Source: Pseudomonas saudiphocaensis
GTDB lineage: Bacteria; Pseudomonadota; Gammaproteobacteria; Pseudomonadales; Pseudomonadaceae
Reading direction: 5' to 3'
NCBI RefSeq assembly: GCF_000756775.1
Contig: NZ_CCSF01000001.1
Span: 1,488,001 to 1,552,000 of the forward strand
Length of the DNA stretch: 64,000 bases
The position numbers and the translations under genes are program-made. Each line of letters starts with the position of its first letter. Within the stretch, counting starts at the first letter, position 1. The notes beneath the pieces were generated by a model, which made no database searches, had not been told where the DNA came from, and saw only the letters and a list, made by a program, of their open reading frames with translations. Of this stretch, positions 8,653-17,723 are shown one piece after another.

Positions 8653-8667
8653 ATACCCAGGAGGTAT
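8653..8667. promoter_or_regulatory. Candidate CatR (LysR-type) binding box
   Basis: ATACC and GGTAT form a palindrome with a 5-base centre; it fits the LysR-type T-N11-A rule and the ATAC-N7-GTAT form. It overlaps the catR ribosome-binding site and start, and is about 112 bases upstream of the catB start codon, which would suit simultaneous catR autorepression and catB control. Inferred from sequence only. Confidence 0.55.
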
Positions 8668-8668
8668 G

Positions 8669-9535
8669 ATGGAGCTGCGCCACCTTCGCTATTTCAAGGT
8701 CCTGGCCGAGACGCTGAATTTCACCCGAGCGGCGGAGATCCTGCACATCGCCCAGCCTCCGCTGAGTCGGCAGATCAGCCAGCTGGAAGAAGAACTGGGT
8801 ACGCCATTGGTGGTGCGCGAACGTCCCATCCGCCTCACCGAGGCCGGAAGTTTCTTCTACAAGCAGATCTGCAGCCAGCTGCATCAACTGGAAGCGACCA
8901 TCGACAGCACAAGGCGCATCGGCCAGAGCCAGAAGTACTGCCTGGGAATCGGTTTTGCACCCTCGACGCTCTACACCAGCCTGCCCTTGCTGATCCGAGA
9001 ATTGCGCCAGGACCGTAGCTTGGAACTGATCCTTAGCGAGATGACCACTCTGGAACAGGTGGAGGCGCTGAAGAATGGTCGCATTGACATCGGCTTCGGC
9101 CGCATACGCATCGACGACCCGGCCATCGAGCAGGAAGTGCTGAGCCAGGACCCGCTGGTGGCCGTGCTTCCTAAAGGTCACGCCCTCGTTGGTCAACCTG
9201 TAAGGCTTGAGCAATTGGGAACAGAGGAATTCGTGCTCTATCCCGCTCAGCCCCGGCCCAGCTATGCCGACCACGTTCTGGGCCTGTTCGCCCACCATGG
9301 CATGAGCCTGAAAGTCAGCCAGTGGGCCAACGAACTGCAGACCGCTATCGGTCTGGTGGCTGCCGGAGTGGGTGTCACCCTGGTACCGGCATCGGTACAG
9401 CAGCAGCACCGCACCGATATCGAATACGTGCGCTTGCTGGATACCCGCGCCTGCAGCCCGATGATTTTCAGCCGCCGCGCCGGCGATGTCAGCGCATTGG
9501 TCACGCGCTGCCGGAAATTTCTGGACGAGGCCTAG
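8669..9535 (+). CDS. catR: LysR-type activator of the cat genes
   Basis: LysR-type regulator, 288 residues, expected to respond to cis,cis-muconate and activate catBCA. The N-terminal helix-turn-helix is clear (LRYFKVLAETLNFTRAAEIL, then AQPPLSRQISQLEEELG), followed by the two-lobed effector domain. ATG 8666 and ATG 8669 are adjacent; the AGGAGG site ends only one or two bases before 8666, so 8669 (MELRHLRYF, the common CatR beginning) is better spaced. It is divergent from catB with 127 bases between, the usual arrangement for this regulon. Confidence 0.93.
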   Translation: MELRHLRYFKVLAETLNFTRAAEILHIAQPPLSRQISQLEEELGTPLVVRERPIRLTEAGSFFYKQICSQLHQLEATIDSTRRIGQSQKYCLGIGFAPSTLYTSLPLLIRELRQDRSLELILSEMTTLEQVEALKNGRIDIGFGRIRIDDPAIEQEVLSQDPLVAVLPKGHALVGQPVRLEQLGTEEFVLYPAQPRPSYADHVLGLFAHHGMSLKVSQWANELQTAIGLVAAGVGVTLVPASVQQQHRTDIEYVRLLDTRACSPMIFSRRAGDVSALVTRCRKFLDEA

Positions 9536-9600
9536 ATAGACAAGCGGCCTCTACAGAATATTTGTCCCAGCACGGCAGGTTGTCGTGGCCCTTCAACCCC

Positions 9601-9631
9601 AAAAGAGCGCGTCGGCGCACCCAGCCGACGC
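9601..9631 (-). terminator. Terminator of the MHYT-GGDEF-EAL gene
   Basis: GCGTCGGC and GCCGACGC pair around a 7-base loop just past the stop; reading the minus strand, GCGCTCTTTT follows. The catR gene ends on the other strand 65 bases away. Confidence 0.7.
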
Positions 9632-9637
9632 CGTGCT

Positions 9638-11680
9638 TCAAGCCGGCTGCATCGCGCCCAACAATGAGAGCTGCCCCGCCTCGACTAGCGCCGACATCGG
9701 CTTGGGCCGACCAAGATAAAAGCCCTGAACCGCTGCACAGCCCATGTTGCGCAACAGTTCGAGCTGACCGGGCGTTTCGATACCTTCTGCCAGGACCGGG
9801 ATATTCAGGCTGCGCCCCAGCGCCAACACGGCGGAAATGATCGCCTGAGCTTGAGGGTTTTCCTCGATGGTCGGCATAAAGGAGCGGTCGGTCTTGATCT
9901 TGTCGAACGGGAAGGCGCGAAGGATATCCAGCGATGAATAACCGGTACCGAAGTCATCCAGGGCGATGCTGACGCCCATCTCCTTGATGCGGGTCAGCAT
10001 CGCCAAGGCCTTGTCACGGTCGGCGAAAATGCTCGACTCGGTCAGTTCCAGCTCCAGACGCTCCGGCGGCAAACCGGTGTCATCCAGGACCCGCTGCACC
10101 AGGCTCGCAAGGTCGTCATGAATGAACTGCATGGGCGATACATTGACCGCGACACTTAAGGGCTGCGTCCAGGATGCGGCATCCTGGCAGGCCCTGCGCA
10201 GCACCCATTCGCCCAAGGCGAGAATGGTCGTATCACGTTCGGCAAGCGGAATGAACTCAACGGGAGAGATGTCGCCGCGCGTCGAGTGCTTCCAGCGCAG
10301 CAGAGCCTCATAGCCGCGGACACCCCCGCTGGCTAGGTCAGTCTGCAATTGGTAGTGCACTTGCAGCTGGTTCTCCTCGATGGCAATACGCAAGTCGTTC
10401 GCAAGCGACTTGCGTAGACGAATTCGCTCATCCATCTCAGGCTCATAGAAACACACCTGGCGGCTGAGCTCGCTTTTGGCCCGATACATGGCCAGATCAG
10501 CGTTGCTGAGCAGGCTTTCCTTCGAGTTCGCATCCTGTGGGTAAATGGCGCCACCGATGCTTGCACCCAGGTTGAACAGCCCGAACGAGGTTTCCATTGG
10601 CTCGCCAATCGACGCCTGCAACTGCTCGACGAACGCCTCTAGCGCAGCCTTGCTCTGCAGGCGCAACACCACCGCAAATTCGTCACCGGAGAGGCGCACC
10701 GGATAGACACGCTCATCACTCAGGGCACTGAAACGCTGGCCAAGTTGCTGCAGCACCTGGTCGCCAGCCGCGTGCCCATGCAGATCGTTGACTGCCTTGA
10801 AGCCGTCCAGGTCGATGAACAGCAAGCCCACCTGTTCTCCGCTTTTCCGCGCCTGGCTTAGGGCCAGCTCCAGATTGCGACTGAAGCTCTCGCGGTTGGG
10901 TAGGCCGGTGAGCCCGTCATACATGGCCAGGTATTTGAAGCGTGTGAGCGACTCCAGCCGGACGCTGTCATCAATCAGGTAGCTGGCTACGCCAGCGCCA
11001 AAGATAAGCAGCGTCACTCCACCCACAGCAAAGGCCAAAGCCTGTAGCACCGGAGGATTGGTTACGGCATGCTCCAGCAACACCGGCGAGACACCGAAGC
11101 CAGCCATACCGGTGAAGTGCAGCGAGACGATAGCCAGAGAAAGAAACAGGGCCGGGTGGCGATACCACTTAGGCCTGCTCTTATGGGCCAGCTGGAAAGC
11201 GAACGCGCTGAGGCCAGCCGCGAGCAGGATCGATGCGAAAATGTAGCCATGATCCCAGCTCACCAGCCCCTGCACGCGGTACGCCAGCATGCCAAGATAG
11301 TGCATCGCTGAAATACCCAGTCCGCACACCGCACCGCCAATGGCTGGCGCCAGCCGCCAACGCGGCAAGATTGCCAGCATCAAACCTGCCGATGCCCCAA
11401 CCATGGCCACCAGCAACGATAACGAGGTCAACCCGGGGTCGAGTTCGATGGGAACACTCGGACGATAGCCAAGCATGGCAATGAAGTGCGTCGACCAGAT
11501 CGTCGAACCCGCGGTGCCGGCGGCAAGCACACACCACCCCACCTGCTGAATGCCTTGGGTTTCGCGGGCGCGGCGATACAACCGCAGAGTAATGGCCGCC
11601 CCCACGACGCACAACAACGCAGCCATGATCACGAACCCGGGGTGGTGCAGTTCAGTGATGCAGCTGAAAATCCGATACAT
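9638..11680 (-). CDS. MHYT-GGDEF-EAL membrane protein, c-di-GMP turnover
   Basis: About 680 residues. The N-terminal part has seven predicted helices carrying MHYT-type signatures (STHFIAMLGY, SAMHYLGMLAY, SLHFTGMAGFG), thought to bind copper and sense O2, CO or NO. A GGDEF domain follows with active-site variant SGDEF near residue 330, then an EAL domain with EALLRW near 458 and DDFGTGYSS near 578, the full set for phosphodiesterase activity. The product probably degrades c-di-GMP, possibly with residual synthesis. I start at ATG 11680 (MYRIFSCITELHHPGF), the usual beginning of MHYT proteins, preceded by AGAAGAAAA; the frame is open to 11773. Similar to P. aeruginosa MucR/NbdA-type proteins in layout. 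Confidence 0.9.
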   Translation of the reverse strand: MYRIFSCITELHHPGFVIMAALLCVVGAAITLRLYRRARETQGIQQVGWCVLAAGTAGSTIWSTHFIAMLGYRPSVPIELDPGLTSLSLLVAMVGASAGLMLAILPRWRLAPAIGGAVCGLGISAMHYLGMLAYRVQGLVSWDHGYIFASILLAAGLSAFAFQLAHKSRPKWYRHPALFLSLAIVSLHFTGMAGFGVSPVLLEHAVTNPPVLQALAFAVGGVTLLIFGAGVASYLIDDSVRLESLTRFKYLAMYDGLTGLPNRESFSRNLELALSQARKSGEQVGLLFIDLDGFKAVNDLHGHAAGDQVLQQLGQRFSALSDERVYPVRLSGDEFAVVLRLQSKAALEAFVEQLQASIGEPMETSFGLFNLGASIGGAIYPQDANSKESLLSNADLAMYRAKSELSRQVCFYEPEMDERIRLRKSLANDLRIAIEENQLQVHYQLQTDLASGGVRGYEALLRWKHSTRGDISPVEFIPLAERDTTILALGEWVLRRACQDAASWTQPLSVAVNVSPMQFIHDDLASLVQRVLDDTGLPPERLELELTESSIFADRDKALAMLTRIKEMGVSIALDDFGTGYSSLDILRAFPFDKIKTDRSFMPTIEENPQAQAIISAVLALGRSLNIPVLAEGIETPGQLELLRNMGCAAVQGFYLGRPKPMSALVEAGQLSLLGAMQPA

Positions 11681-12035
11681 GTTTTCTTCTAGGCCCCGCG
11701 CGGAGGCTACTGCAGACAATAGCGCCGGGATACTAGCGGTTTGCTCAGGCCCGAGATAAATTAAAAATTGCAATGCGATGATAGCACGTAGCTATTACGC
11801 TTTACGGCGCGGGCTGCCAGGCAGCGACGAGTAAATGCTGGCGACGAGCGGTTATGTCTTACAGTTTGTGACACGGTTTCACCAGTGAACGCTGACTAAG
11901 GAATTTCCTTTGTAATCAAGCGCTGGCCTGCACTGAAGAAAGAAAAAGAAAGCTGCCGAAGTATCCAGGCGGTGAGCCGACCGCACTGAACCGGAGCAAA
12001 TCCGTATCCAGCAAAACGGTAGCAGGCTCCGCTGA
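11681..12035. other. Intergenic region, nothing recognised
   Basis: 355 bases between the c-di-GMP gene start and the rarD-like stop. It should hold the promoter of the c-di-GMP gene, and the part near 11750-11800 is locally AT-rich (TAAAAATTGCAATG). No convincing ORF, RNA or repeat was found. Confidence 0.5.
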
Positions 12036-12926
12036 TTATCCCCGTCCCCTGCGTAGCGCGTTCATACCTTCGAACACCAGCACCAGAATCGCCAGCCAGA
12101 TCGCGCCGTAAGTCAGCCACTGCTCGGGTGCGATGCTTTCGCCAAGGATCAGCGACACGACTACCAGTAACACCGGCTCCACGTAGCTGAGCAAGCCGAA
12201 GAGGGCGAGATTCAGGCGCGTGGCGATGATCATCAGTGCCAGCGCCAAGGCGCTAAAGGCACCGAGCCCGAAAATCAGCAGCTGCAGTCGAAGGCTATCA
12301 ATAACGTGCTGCAGTGTGGCGCCATCGGTCAGGGCGAAGGTCGCAGCCACCGGCAGGCTGATGACCAGGTCCAGCCACAGACCGCCGAGGCTCGCAGTCT
12401 GCATTCGGCGACGCAGAACGAAATAGCAAGGATAGCCAAGTGCGACCGCCAGTACCGGCCAGGAAAGTGACGCGGCCAGCAGCACCTCGTTGGCCACGCC
12501 CACTGCCGCCAGTACGCAGGCCAGCCGCTGCAGACGGCTGATAGCCTCGCCGAACACCAGCCACCCCGTGAACACGAGGGTCAGCGGCAGCAGAAAGTAA
12601 CCAAGCGAGACATTCAGCCCATGGCCATTGATCGGCGCCCACATGAACAACCAGAGCTGCAGCCCTACCAGCGCCGAAGACACCGGCAGCGCCAACCACA
12701 GCCACGGCTCTGTGCTCAACCGGGAGAGAATCTGGCGAACCTCGCCCCAACGGCCGAACCCGAGCAACAGCACCGCCAGGCAAGGTGCAGTCAACAGGAT
12801 GCGCCAGCCATAGATCTGCTGGCCGGACAGCGGTTCGAGCAGCGTGGTGTAGTAGTACAGCGTGGCGAACAGTACCGACGCCGCGAGCGAACTGGCTACG
12901 CCCGGCAGACTGTTCCGGCTTTGCAT
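12036..12926 (-). CDS. rarD: EamA-family permease, RarD type
   Basis: Inner-membrane protein of 296 residues with ten predicted helices in two EamA repeats. The RarD subgroup is indicated by the opening ASVLFATLYYYTTLLEPLSG with YGWRILLTAPCL, and the end of helix 10, EQWLTYGAIWLAI. RarD proteins are annotated as chloramphenicol-sensitivity permeases, but their natural substrate is not established. Start ATG 12926 gives a sensible N-terminus. No partner genes; flanked by long non-coding stretches on both sides. Confidence 0.85.
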   Translation of the reverse strand: MQSRNSLPGVASSLAASVLFATLYYYTTLLEPLSGQQIYGWRILLTAPCLAVLLLGFGRWGEVRQILSRLSTEPWLWLALPVSSALVGLQLWLFMWAPINGHGLNVSLGYFLLPLTLVFTGWLVFGEAISRLQRLACVLAAVGVANEVLLAASLSWPVLAVALGYPCYFVLRRRMQTASLGGLWLDLVISLPVAATFALTDGATLQHVIDSLRLQLLIFGLGAFSALALALMIIATRLNLALFGLLSYVEPVLLVVVSLILGESIAPEQWLTYGAIWLAILVLVFEGMNALRRGRG

Positions 12927-13463
12927 AAAGGCTCCAGGGGGGTGGACATTGAGGAACAGACGATGGGCAGGCTATCTGGTCGGACCTTCGATCGCCCCTG
13001 CTGAGGAGAGGCTGTGAATCGGACCAGCGTGGCGATGCTGCCAATGATCGACCAAGTCGCTTCGAGGGTCCAGGCCAACATGCGCTGTTTTGGACCATCT
13101 CAACGCGCGTGCCAGACACCCTGGTAGCCGAATACTCTGGGCCTGTTCGATGGCAATACAAGCGCTAGCGATTTCGGCGGCTACCCACCTCTGAGCGTAG
13201 GCGAGGCGGTCCAGCAGCGTGTCACATAGTTCCATGGACAGTATCGGCTCGCCCGCAGCTGGAAGGCCTAGCTGAACAGCCCTGGGTGTACCGCCCCGTC
13301 AGTGTAAGCTGAAAGGTCATGCCTCCCTACCCCTCGCGATCAGAAGCGCGGATTAGCAAGACGGCAGTGGGCTAGCTAATAGTTCAATGCGACCTGATAT
13401 GCCATCACGCTCGGCTTTCTGCAAAAGCGTCACCGCGCGCACAGCGGCGGCTGGACACTCCGA
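12927..13463. other. Intergenic region, no recognisable gene
   Basis: 537 bases between the rarD-like gene and the end of hrpA. An open frame on the minus strand (12972-13235, 87 codons, starting MELCDTLLDRLAYAQRW) exists but matches no family I know, lacks a strong ribosome site and has high Arg/Ala/Ser content typical of chance frames. The area could be the remnant of a lost gene. No structured RNA seen. Confidence 0.4.
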
Positions 13464-16400
13464 TCAAGCCTCGACCTGACTCCACTGCTTGTTCAGGCGT
13501 TTGTCCGACACTGGCATTTTCGTTCCGAGTTGCTGCGCCCAGAGCGAGACGCGGTATTCCTCCAGCATCCAGCGGTAGAGCGTCAGCTCCGGATCGCGCT
13601 TGCCCTCCTGCTGGTGCTTCTTCAGGCGTGCCTGGTACTGCTCCCAGTAGCCGGCCAGCTCGCCTGACCAGACGCGATCGCGTTGCAGCTGCGCGCCGAT
13701 CTTCTCGAAGCGCTGTTCGACGGCTTTCAGGTAGCGCGGGTACTCCTTCAGCCACTCGGCCGGCGTTTCACGCACGAAACCGGGATAGACGAGCCCCGCC
13801 AGCTGCGCCTTGATGTCGTTGAGCGCCACTGCCTGGGCCAGGTCGATCTTGCCTTTGAAGCGCTTCTGCATGCCGTGCCAATGCTTGAGGATCTCCAGCG
13901 TCAGCCGCGCAAGGCGCTCGGCATGGGCGGCCCAGTCGCCGCGCTTCCTTTCCGCCAGCGAAGCCAGGGCGGCTCCGTCGCGCGGCAATGGGGCTTCGCC
14001 GTCGAGGATGCAACTGTCCAGGCTCGCCAGCAGGATGTCCTCTACCAGCGCATCGACCTTGCCCAGGTCGCGATAGAGCAGCCCCAGTTCGGTCAGGCCC
14101 GGCAGTTTGTTGCGCAGGTATTTCGCCGGCTCGGCCAATTGCTGCAAGAGCAGCCGCTGCAGGGCGCGGCGATGCTGGTAGTCGGCTTCGGCCTGGGTCG
14201 GGAAGCGCCCCTCCTTGACCACACCGCCCTCTTCCACCAACGCCGGATACACCGTCATGGACAGCCCGGCCATCTTCGCCTGGGCCTTCTCCGCCACTTG
14301 GGCAAAGCCCTTGGCCTCGACCGGTTTCTGTTCGGCCTTCTGCTGGGGCGGCGCCAGTGCGGCCTGGCTGGCCTCGTTGAAGCGTGCTGTCAGTTCGGCC
14401 AGGTCGCGGCCCTCGCCGAGGAACTTGCCGCGGGCATCCACCACTTCGATGTTCATCTTGAGATGGCTGTCCAACCCGGCCGCGGCATCGCGCCAGGCCT
14501 CCTCCGGTACGCGGGCGCCGGTCATGCGCAGCAGCTCGCGTCCCAAGGCTTCCGGCAGGGAGCCTTCGCCGAAGCTGATCTTGGCCAGCGCGGCGCCAAC
14601 GAAATCAGGCACCGGGACGAAATTCTTGCGAATCGCCTTGGGCAGGTTGCGCACCAGCGCCACGGCCTTAGCTTCGATCAGACCCGGCACCAGCCAGTCG
14701 AGCCGCTCGGCGCGCAGCTGCGGCAGCAAGGGCGCCGGCACGCGCAGGGTGACGCCATCGCGCGGGTGGTTGGGCTCGAAGTGGTAGTCTAGCGGCAGTT
14801 GCAGCTCGCCGATGCGCAGGCTGTCCGGGTACTGCGCAGCGGTGACTTCGCTGGCCTCGCGGGCCAGTACATCCTCCTCACGCATGATCAGCAGCTGCGC
14901 GTTCTTGGCGCTCTCGCGCTTGTACCAGTTCTCGAAGCTGGCGGTCTGGTAGATATCCGCCGGTAGGCGCGCCTCGTAATAGCCGTAGAGGGTTTCCTCA
15001 TCGGCGAGAATGTCCCGACGGCGCGCCTTGGCTTCCAGCTCATCCATGCGTTCCAAGAGTTGGCGGTTGGCCGAGAGTGCACGGGCGCGGCTGGTGATTT
15101 CGCCTCGCACCAGACCTTCTCGGATAAACAGCTCGCGCGCCGCCGACGGGTCGATGGGGCCGTAATGCACCGGGCGCTTGCCCACCACCATCAGTCCGTA
15201 GAGCGTGACCTGTTCATAGGCCACCACCTGCCCGCGCTTCTTCTCCCAGTGCGGTTCGAAGTGGTTCTTCTTGATCAGATGGCCGGCCAAAGGCTCGATC
15301 CAGTCCGGCTCGATCTTGGCGACCATGCGCGCAAAGAGCTTGGTGGTCTCCACCAGTTCGGCGGCCATCAGCCAGTTGGGCTTCTTGCGGCCGATGACGC
15401 TGGAAGGATGCACCCAGAAGCGCCGCTGACGAGCACCGAGGAAGTCACCCTCCTCGGTCTTGTGGCCGATCTGGCTGAGCAAACCGGAAAGGATCGCCTT
15501 GTGCACCGCGGCATAGCCCTTGGCCTTCTGCGCGGCTTCGCTGGCCTCGGCCTGTTGCCGGAGGATGACGTTGACCTTGGTGTCCTTCGTCGGGGCTGGC
15601 TGGGAGGCGGCCTTGGATGGACGCGTGGAAGAGGCTTCGCCGTCTTCCACCCTACGGGCGCCACGTTTTTCGTAGGGTGGATGGCCGGAGCCATCCACCT
15701 TTTTGTGTGCACCCAGCTGAAGCTCACGCGCGATCAGCAGCAGCTGCCGGTGGGCATCCCTCCACTCGCGCAGGCGCAGGTAGTTGAGAAAGTTCTTCCG
15801 GCACCAGCTGCGCAGGGCGTTCGAACCCAGCTCCTGACGCTTTTCCTCGAAGCCGCGCCAGAGGTTGATCAGCGCGGCGAAGTCCGAATCGGGGTCCTTC
15901 CACTGCGCGTGGGCCTGGTCGGCCTGCTGCTGGCGATCGGCCGGGCGCTCGCGCACGTCCTGCACCGAGAGCGCACTGGCGACGATCAGCACTTCCGCCA
16001 GGCTGCCTTGCTGCGCCGCTTCTAGCAGCATGCGGCCCAATCTTGGATCGATCGGCAGGCGCGCCAGCTGGCGGCCGAGCGGCGTCAACTGGTTCTCGCG
16101 GTTGACCGCCGACAGCTCCTGCAACAGGTTGAAGCCGTCGCTGATAGCCTTGCCATCCGGCGGCTCGATAAAGGGGAAATCCTGAATGTCGCCCAGACGC
16201 AGGTGCAGCATCTGCAGGATCACCGCGGCGAGGTTGGTGCGCAGGATCTCCGGATCGGTGAATTCGGGCCGGGAGAGGAAATCTTCTTCGCTGTAGAGGC
16301 GGATGCAGATGCCCGGCTCGACCCGCCCGCAGCGGCCCTTGCGCTGGTTGGCACTGGCCTGGGAAATCGCCTCGATGGGCAGGCGCTGGACCTTGGCGCG

Positions 16401-17564
16401 GTAGCTGTAGCGGCTGATGCGCGCGGTGCCGGAGTCGATCACGTAGCGAATGCCCGGCACGGTCAGCGAGGTTTCCGCAACGTTGGTGGCCAGCACGATC
16501 TTGCGGCCGGCTGCCGGGCGAAAGATCTTTTGCTGCTCGGCGGGCGTCAGGCGCGCGTACAGCGGCAGCACCTCGGTCAGGCGCAGATTGGCCTTGCGCA
16601 GCATCTCGGCGGCATCGCGAATCTCGCGCTCGCCGGGCAGGAACACCAGCACGTCACCGGGGCGCTTGCCGACGGATTTCTCGTGCGCCTCGATCTCGTC
16701 CAGCGCGGCTAGGATGCCTTGATCCACGGTCAGGTCGTCCTCGACGCGGTTGCCGTCCTCGTCGGTCTCGGCGGCCAGCGGGCGGTACCAGGTCTCCACC
16801 GGATAGGTGCGGCCAGAAACTTCGATGATGGGCGCATCCGGAAGGCCGGCCCCATTAAAGTGTTTGGAAAAGCGCTCCAGATCGATGGTCGCCGAGGTGA
16901 TGATCACCTTGAGATCCGGCCGGCGCGGCAGCAGGGTCTTGAGGAAACCCAGCAGGAAGTCGATGTTCAGCGAGCGCTCATGGGCCTCGTCGACGATGAT
17001 GGTGTCGTACTTTTCCAGAAAGCGGTCGTGCTGGGTTTCCGCCAGCAAAATGCCGTCGGTCATCAGCTTGATCAGGGTGCGGTCGGTGCTCTGATCCTCG
17101 AAGCGCACCTGATAGCCCACCAGCTCGCCCAACGGCGTACCGATTTCCTCGGCCACCCGTGTGGCGACGCTGCGTGCGGCCAGGCGGCGCGGCTGCGTAT
17201 GACCGATCAACCCATGCACGCCGCGGCCGATTTCCAGGCAGATCTTCGGCAACTGGGTGGTCTTGCCCGAGCCGGTTTCGCCGGCGATCACCAGCACCTG
17301 GTGCTTTTCCAGCGCCGCCTTGATCTCGTCACGCTTGGCGGCAATCGGCAAGGCATCGTCGTAACGGATGGCGGGCACATTCTGCCGGCGCGCCTCGACT
17401 TTGGCCGCCGAGGCCTGGAAGCGCTCGAGCCACTGCGCCAGCTTGGCCTCGTCCGGCTTCTTTCTCAGCTCATGCAGCTGACGGCGCAGCCGGTGGCGGT
17501 CGGCGTTGAAGGCCTGATCGAGATTTTTGAACAGGGTGTCGAAGGCGGGCGTTGCGTCGGTCAT
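13464..17564 (-). CDS. hrpA: ATP-dependent RNA helicase HrpA
   Basis: DEAH-box helicase of 1366 residues, slightly longer than the roughly 1300 of E. coli HrpA. Motif I GETGSGKTTQLPK is near residue 95, DEAH (VDEAHERSLN) near 190, SATID near 225, then the helicase C domain with NVAETSLTVPG and the motif VI segment NQRKGRCGRVEPG. HA2 and OB-fold parts follow, and the long C-terminal DUF3418 region ends the protein. HrpA resolves stalled or collided ribosomes and processes some mRNAs. Unusual: residues about 622-648 are encoded by a pair of palindromic repeat units (15623-15699) read in frame, followed by a low-complexity SKAASQPAPTKDT stretch, an apparent insertion between the HA2 part and the rest. 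Confidence 0.96.
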   Translation of the reverse strand: MTDATPAFDTLFKNLDQAFNADRHRLRRQLHELRKKPDEAKLAQWLERFQASAAKVEARRQNVPAIRYDDALPIAAKRDEIKAALEKHQVLVIAGETGSGKTTQLPKICLEIGRGVHGLIGHTQPRRLAARSVATRVAEEIGTPLGELVGYQVRFEDQSTDRTLIKLMTDGILLAETQHDRFLEKYDTIIVDEAHERSLNIDFLLGFLKTLLPRRPDLKVIITSATIDLERFSKHFNGAGLPDAPIIEVSGRTYPVETWYRPLAAETDEDGNRVEDDLTVDQGILAALDEIEAHEKSVGKRPGDVLVFLPGEREIRDAAEMLRKANLRLTEVLPLYARLTPAEQQKIFRPAAGRKIVLATNVAETSLTVPGIRYVIDSGTARISRYSYRAKVQRLPIEAISQASANQRKGRCGRVEPGICIRLYSEEDFLSRPEFTDPEILRTNLAAVILQMLHLRLGDIQDFPFIEPPDGKAISDGFNLLQELSAVNRENQLTPLGRQLARLPIDPRLGRMLLEAAQQGSLAEVLIVASALSVQDVRERPADRQQQADQAHAQWKDPDSDFAALINLWRGFEEKRQELGSNALRSWCRKNFLNYLRLREWRDAHRQLLLIARELQLGAHKKVDGSGHPPYEKRGARRVEDGEASSTRPSKAASQPAPTKDTKVNVILRQQAEASEAAQKAKGYAAVHKAILSGLLSQIGHKTEEGDFLGARQRRFWVHPSSVIGRKKPNWLMAAELVETTKLFARMVAKIEPDWIEPLAGHLIKKNHFEPHWEKKRGQVVAYEQVTLYGLMVVGKRPVHYGPIDPSAARELFIREGLVRGEITSRARALSANRQLLERMDELEAKARRRDILADEETLYGYYEARLPADIYQTASFENWYKRESAKNAQLLIMREEDVLAREASEVTAAQYPDSLRIGELQLPLDYHFEPNHPRDGVTLRVPAPLLPQLRAERLDWLVPGLIEAKAVALVRNLPKAIRKNFVPVPDFVGAALAKISFGEGSLPEALGRELLRMTGARVPEEAWRDAAAGLDSHLKMNIEVVDARGKFLGEGRDLAELTARFNEASQAALAPPQQKAEQKPVEAKGFAQVAEKAQAKMAGLSMTVYPALVEEGGVVKEGRFPTQAEADYQHRRALQRLLLQQLAEPAKYLRNKLPGLTELGLLYRDLGKVDALVEDILLASLDSCILDGEAPLPRDGAALASLAERKRGDWAAHAERLARLTLEILKHWHGMQKRFKGKIDLAQAVALNDIKAQLAGLVYPGFVRETPAEWLKEYPRYLKAVEQRFEKIGAQLQRDRVWSGELAGYWEQYQARLKKHQQEGKRDPELTLYRWMLEEYRVSLWAQQLGTKMPVSDKRLNKQWSQVEA
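15623..15699. repeat. Inverted pair of GTAGGGTGGA repeats inside hrpA
   Basis: Two palindromic units face each other: bases 15623-15655 carry the minus-strand form (GTAGGGTGGAAGAC...CTTCCACGC) and 15672-15699 the plus-strand form (GTAGGGTGGATGGC...CCATCCACC). The same family occurs outside genes at 37260-37289 and 56429-56514. The 77 bases contain no stop in the hrpA frame. Confidence 0.85.
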
Positions 17565-17723
17565 GGACAGCCGTGGGGCAATTCGTGAAGGGCGCGATTG
17601 TCGCAGATTTGCCCGGCCAACGCAGACAGCGTGAGATTGGCGGCGGTACTACAAGCCAGGCGCTAAAGACCTGGCCTGTAGCAGCGGAGAATCACGCAGC
17701 GGACGGCGCCGCTGCGGTTTGCA

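Noticed and set aside
12972-13235. 87-codon minus-strand frame between rarD and hrpA
   Set aside because: No family resemblance and no convincing ribosome site; not listed as a gene, mentioned under the intergenic region.
13683-14792. 369-codon plus-strand frame, and several others, opposite hrpA
   Set aside because: Antisense shadows of hrpA; the composition is that of reversed helicase codons.
17696-17715. GCAGCGG/CCGCTGC hairpin after the chemoreceptor gene as a terminator
   Set aside because: It lies at the gene end but no T run follows on the minus strand; too weak to call.
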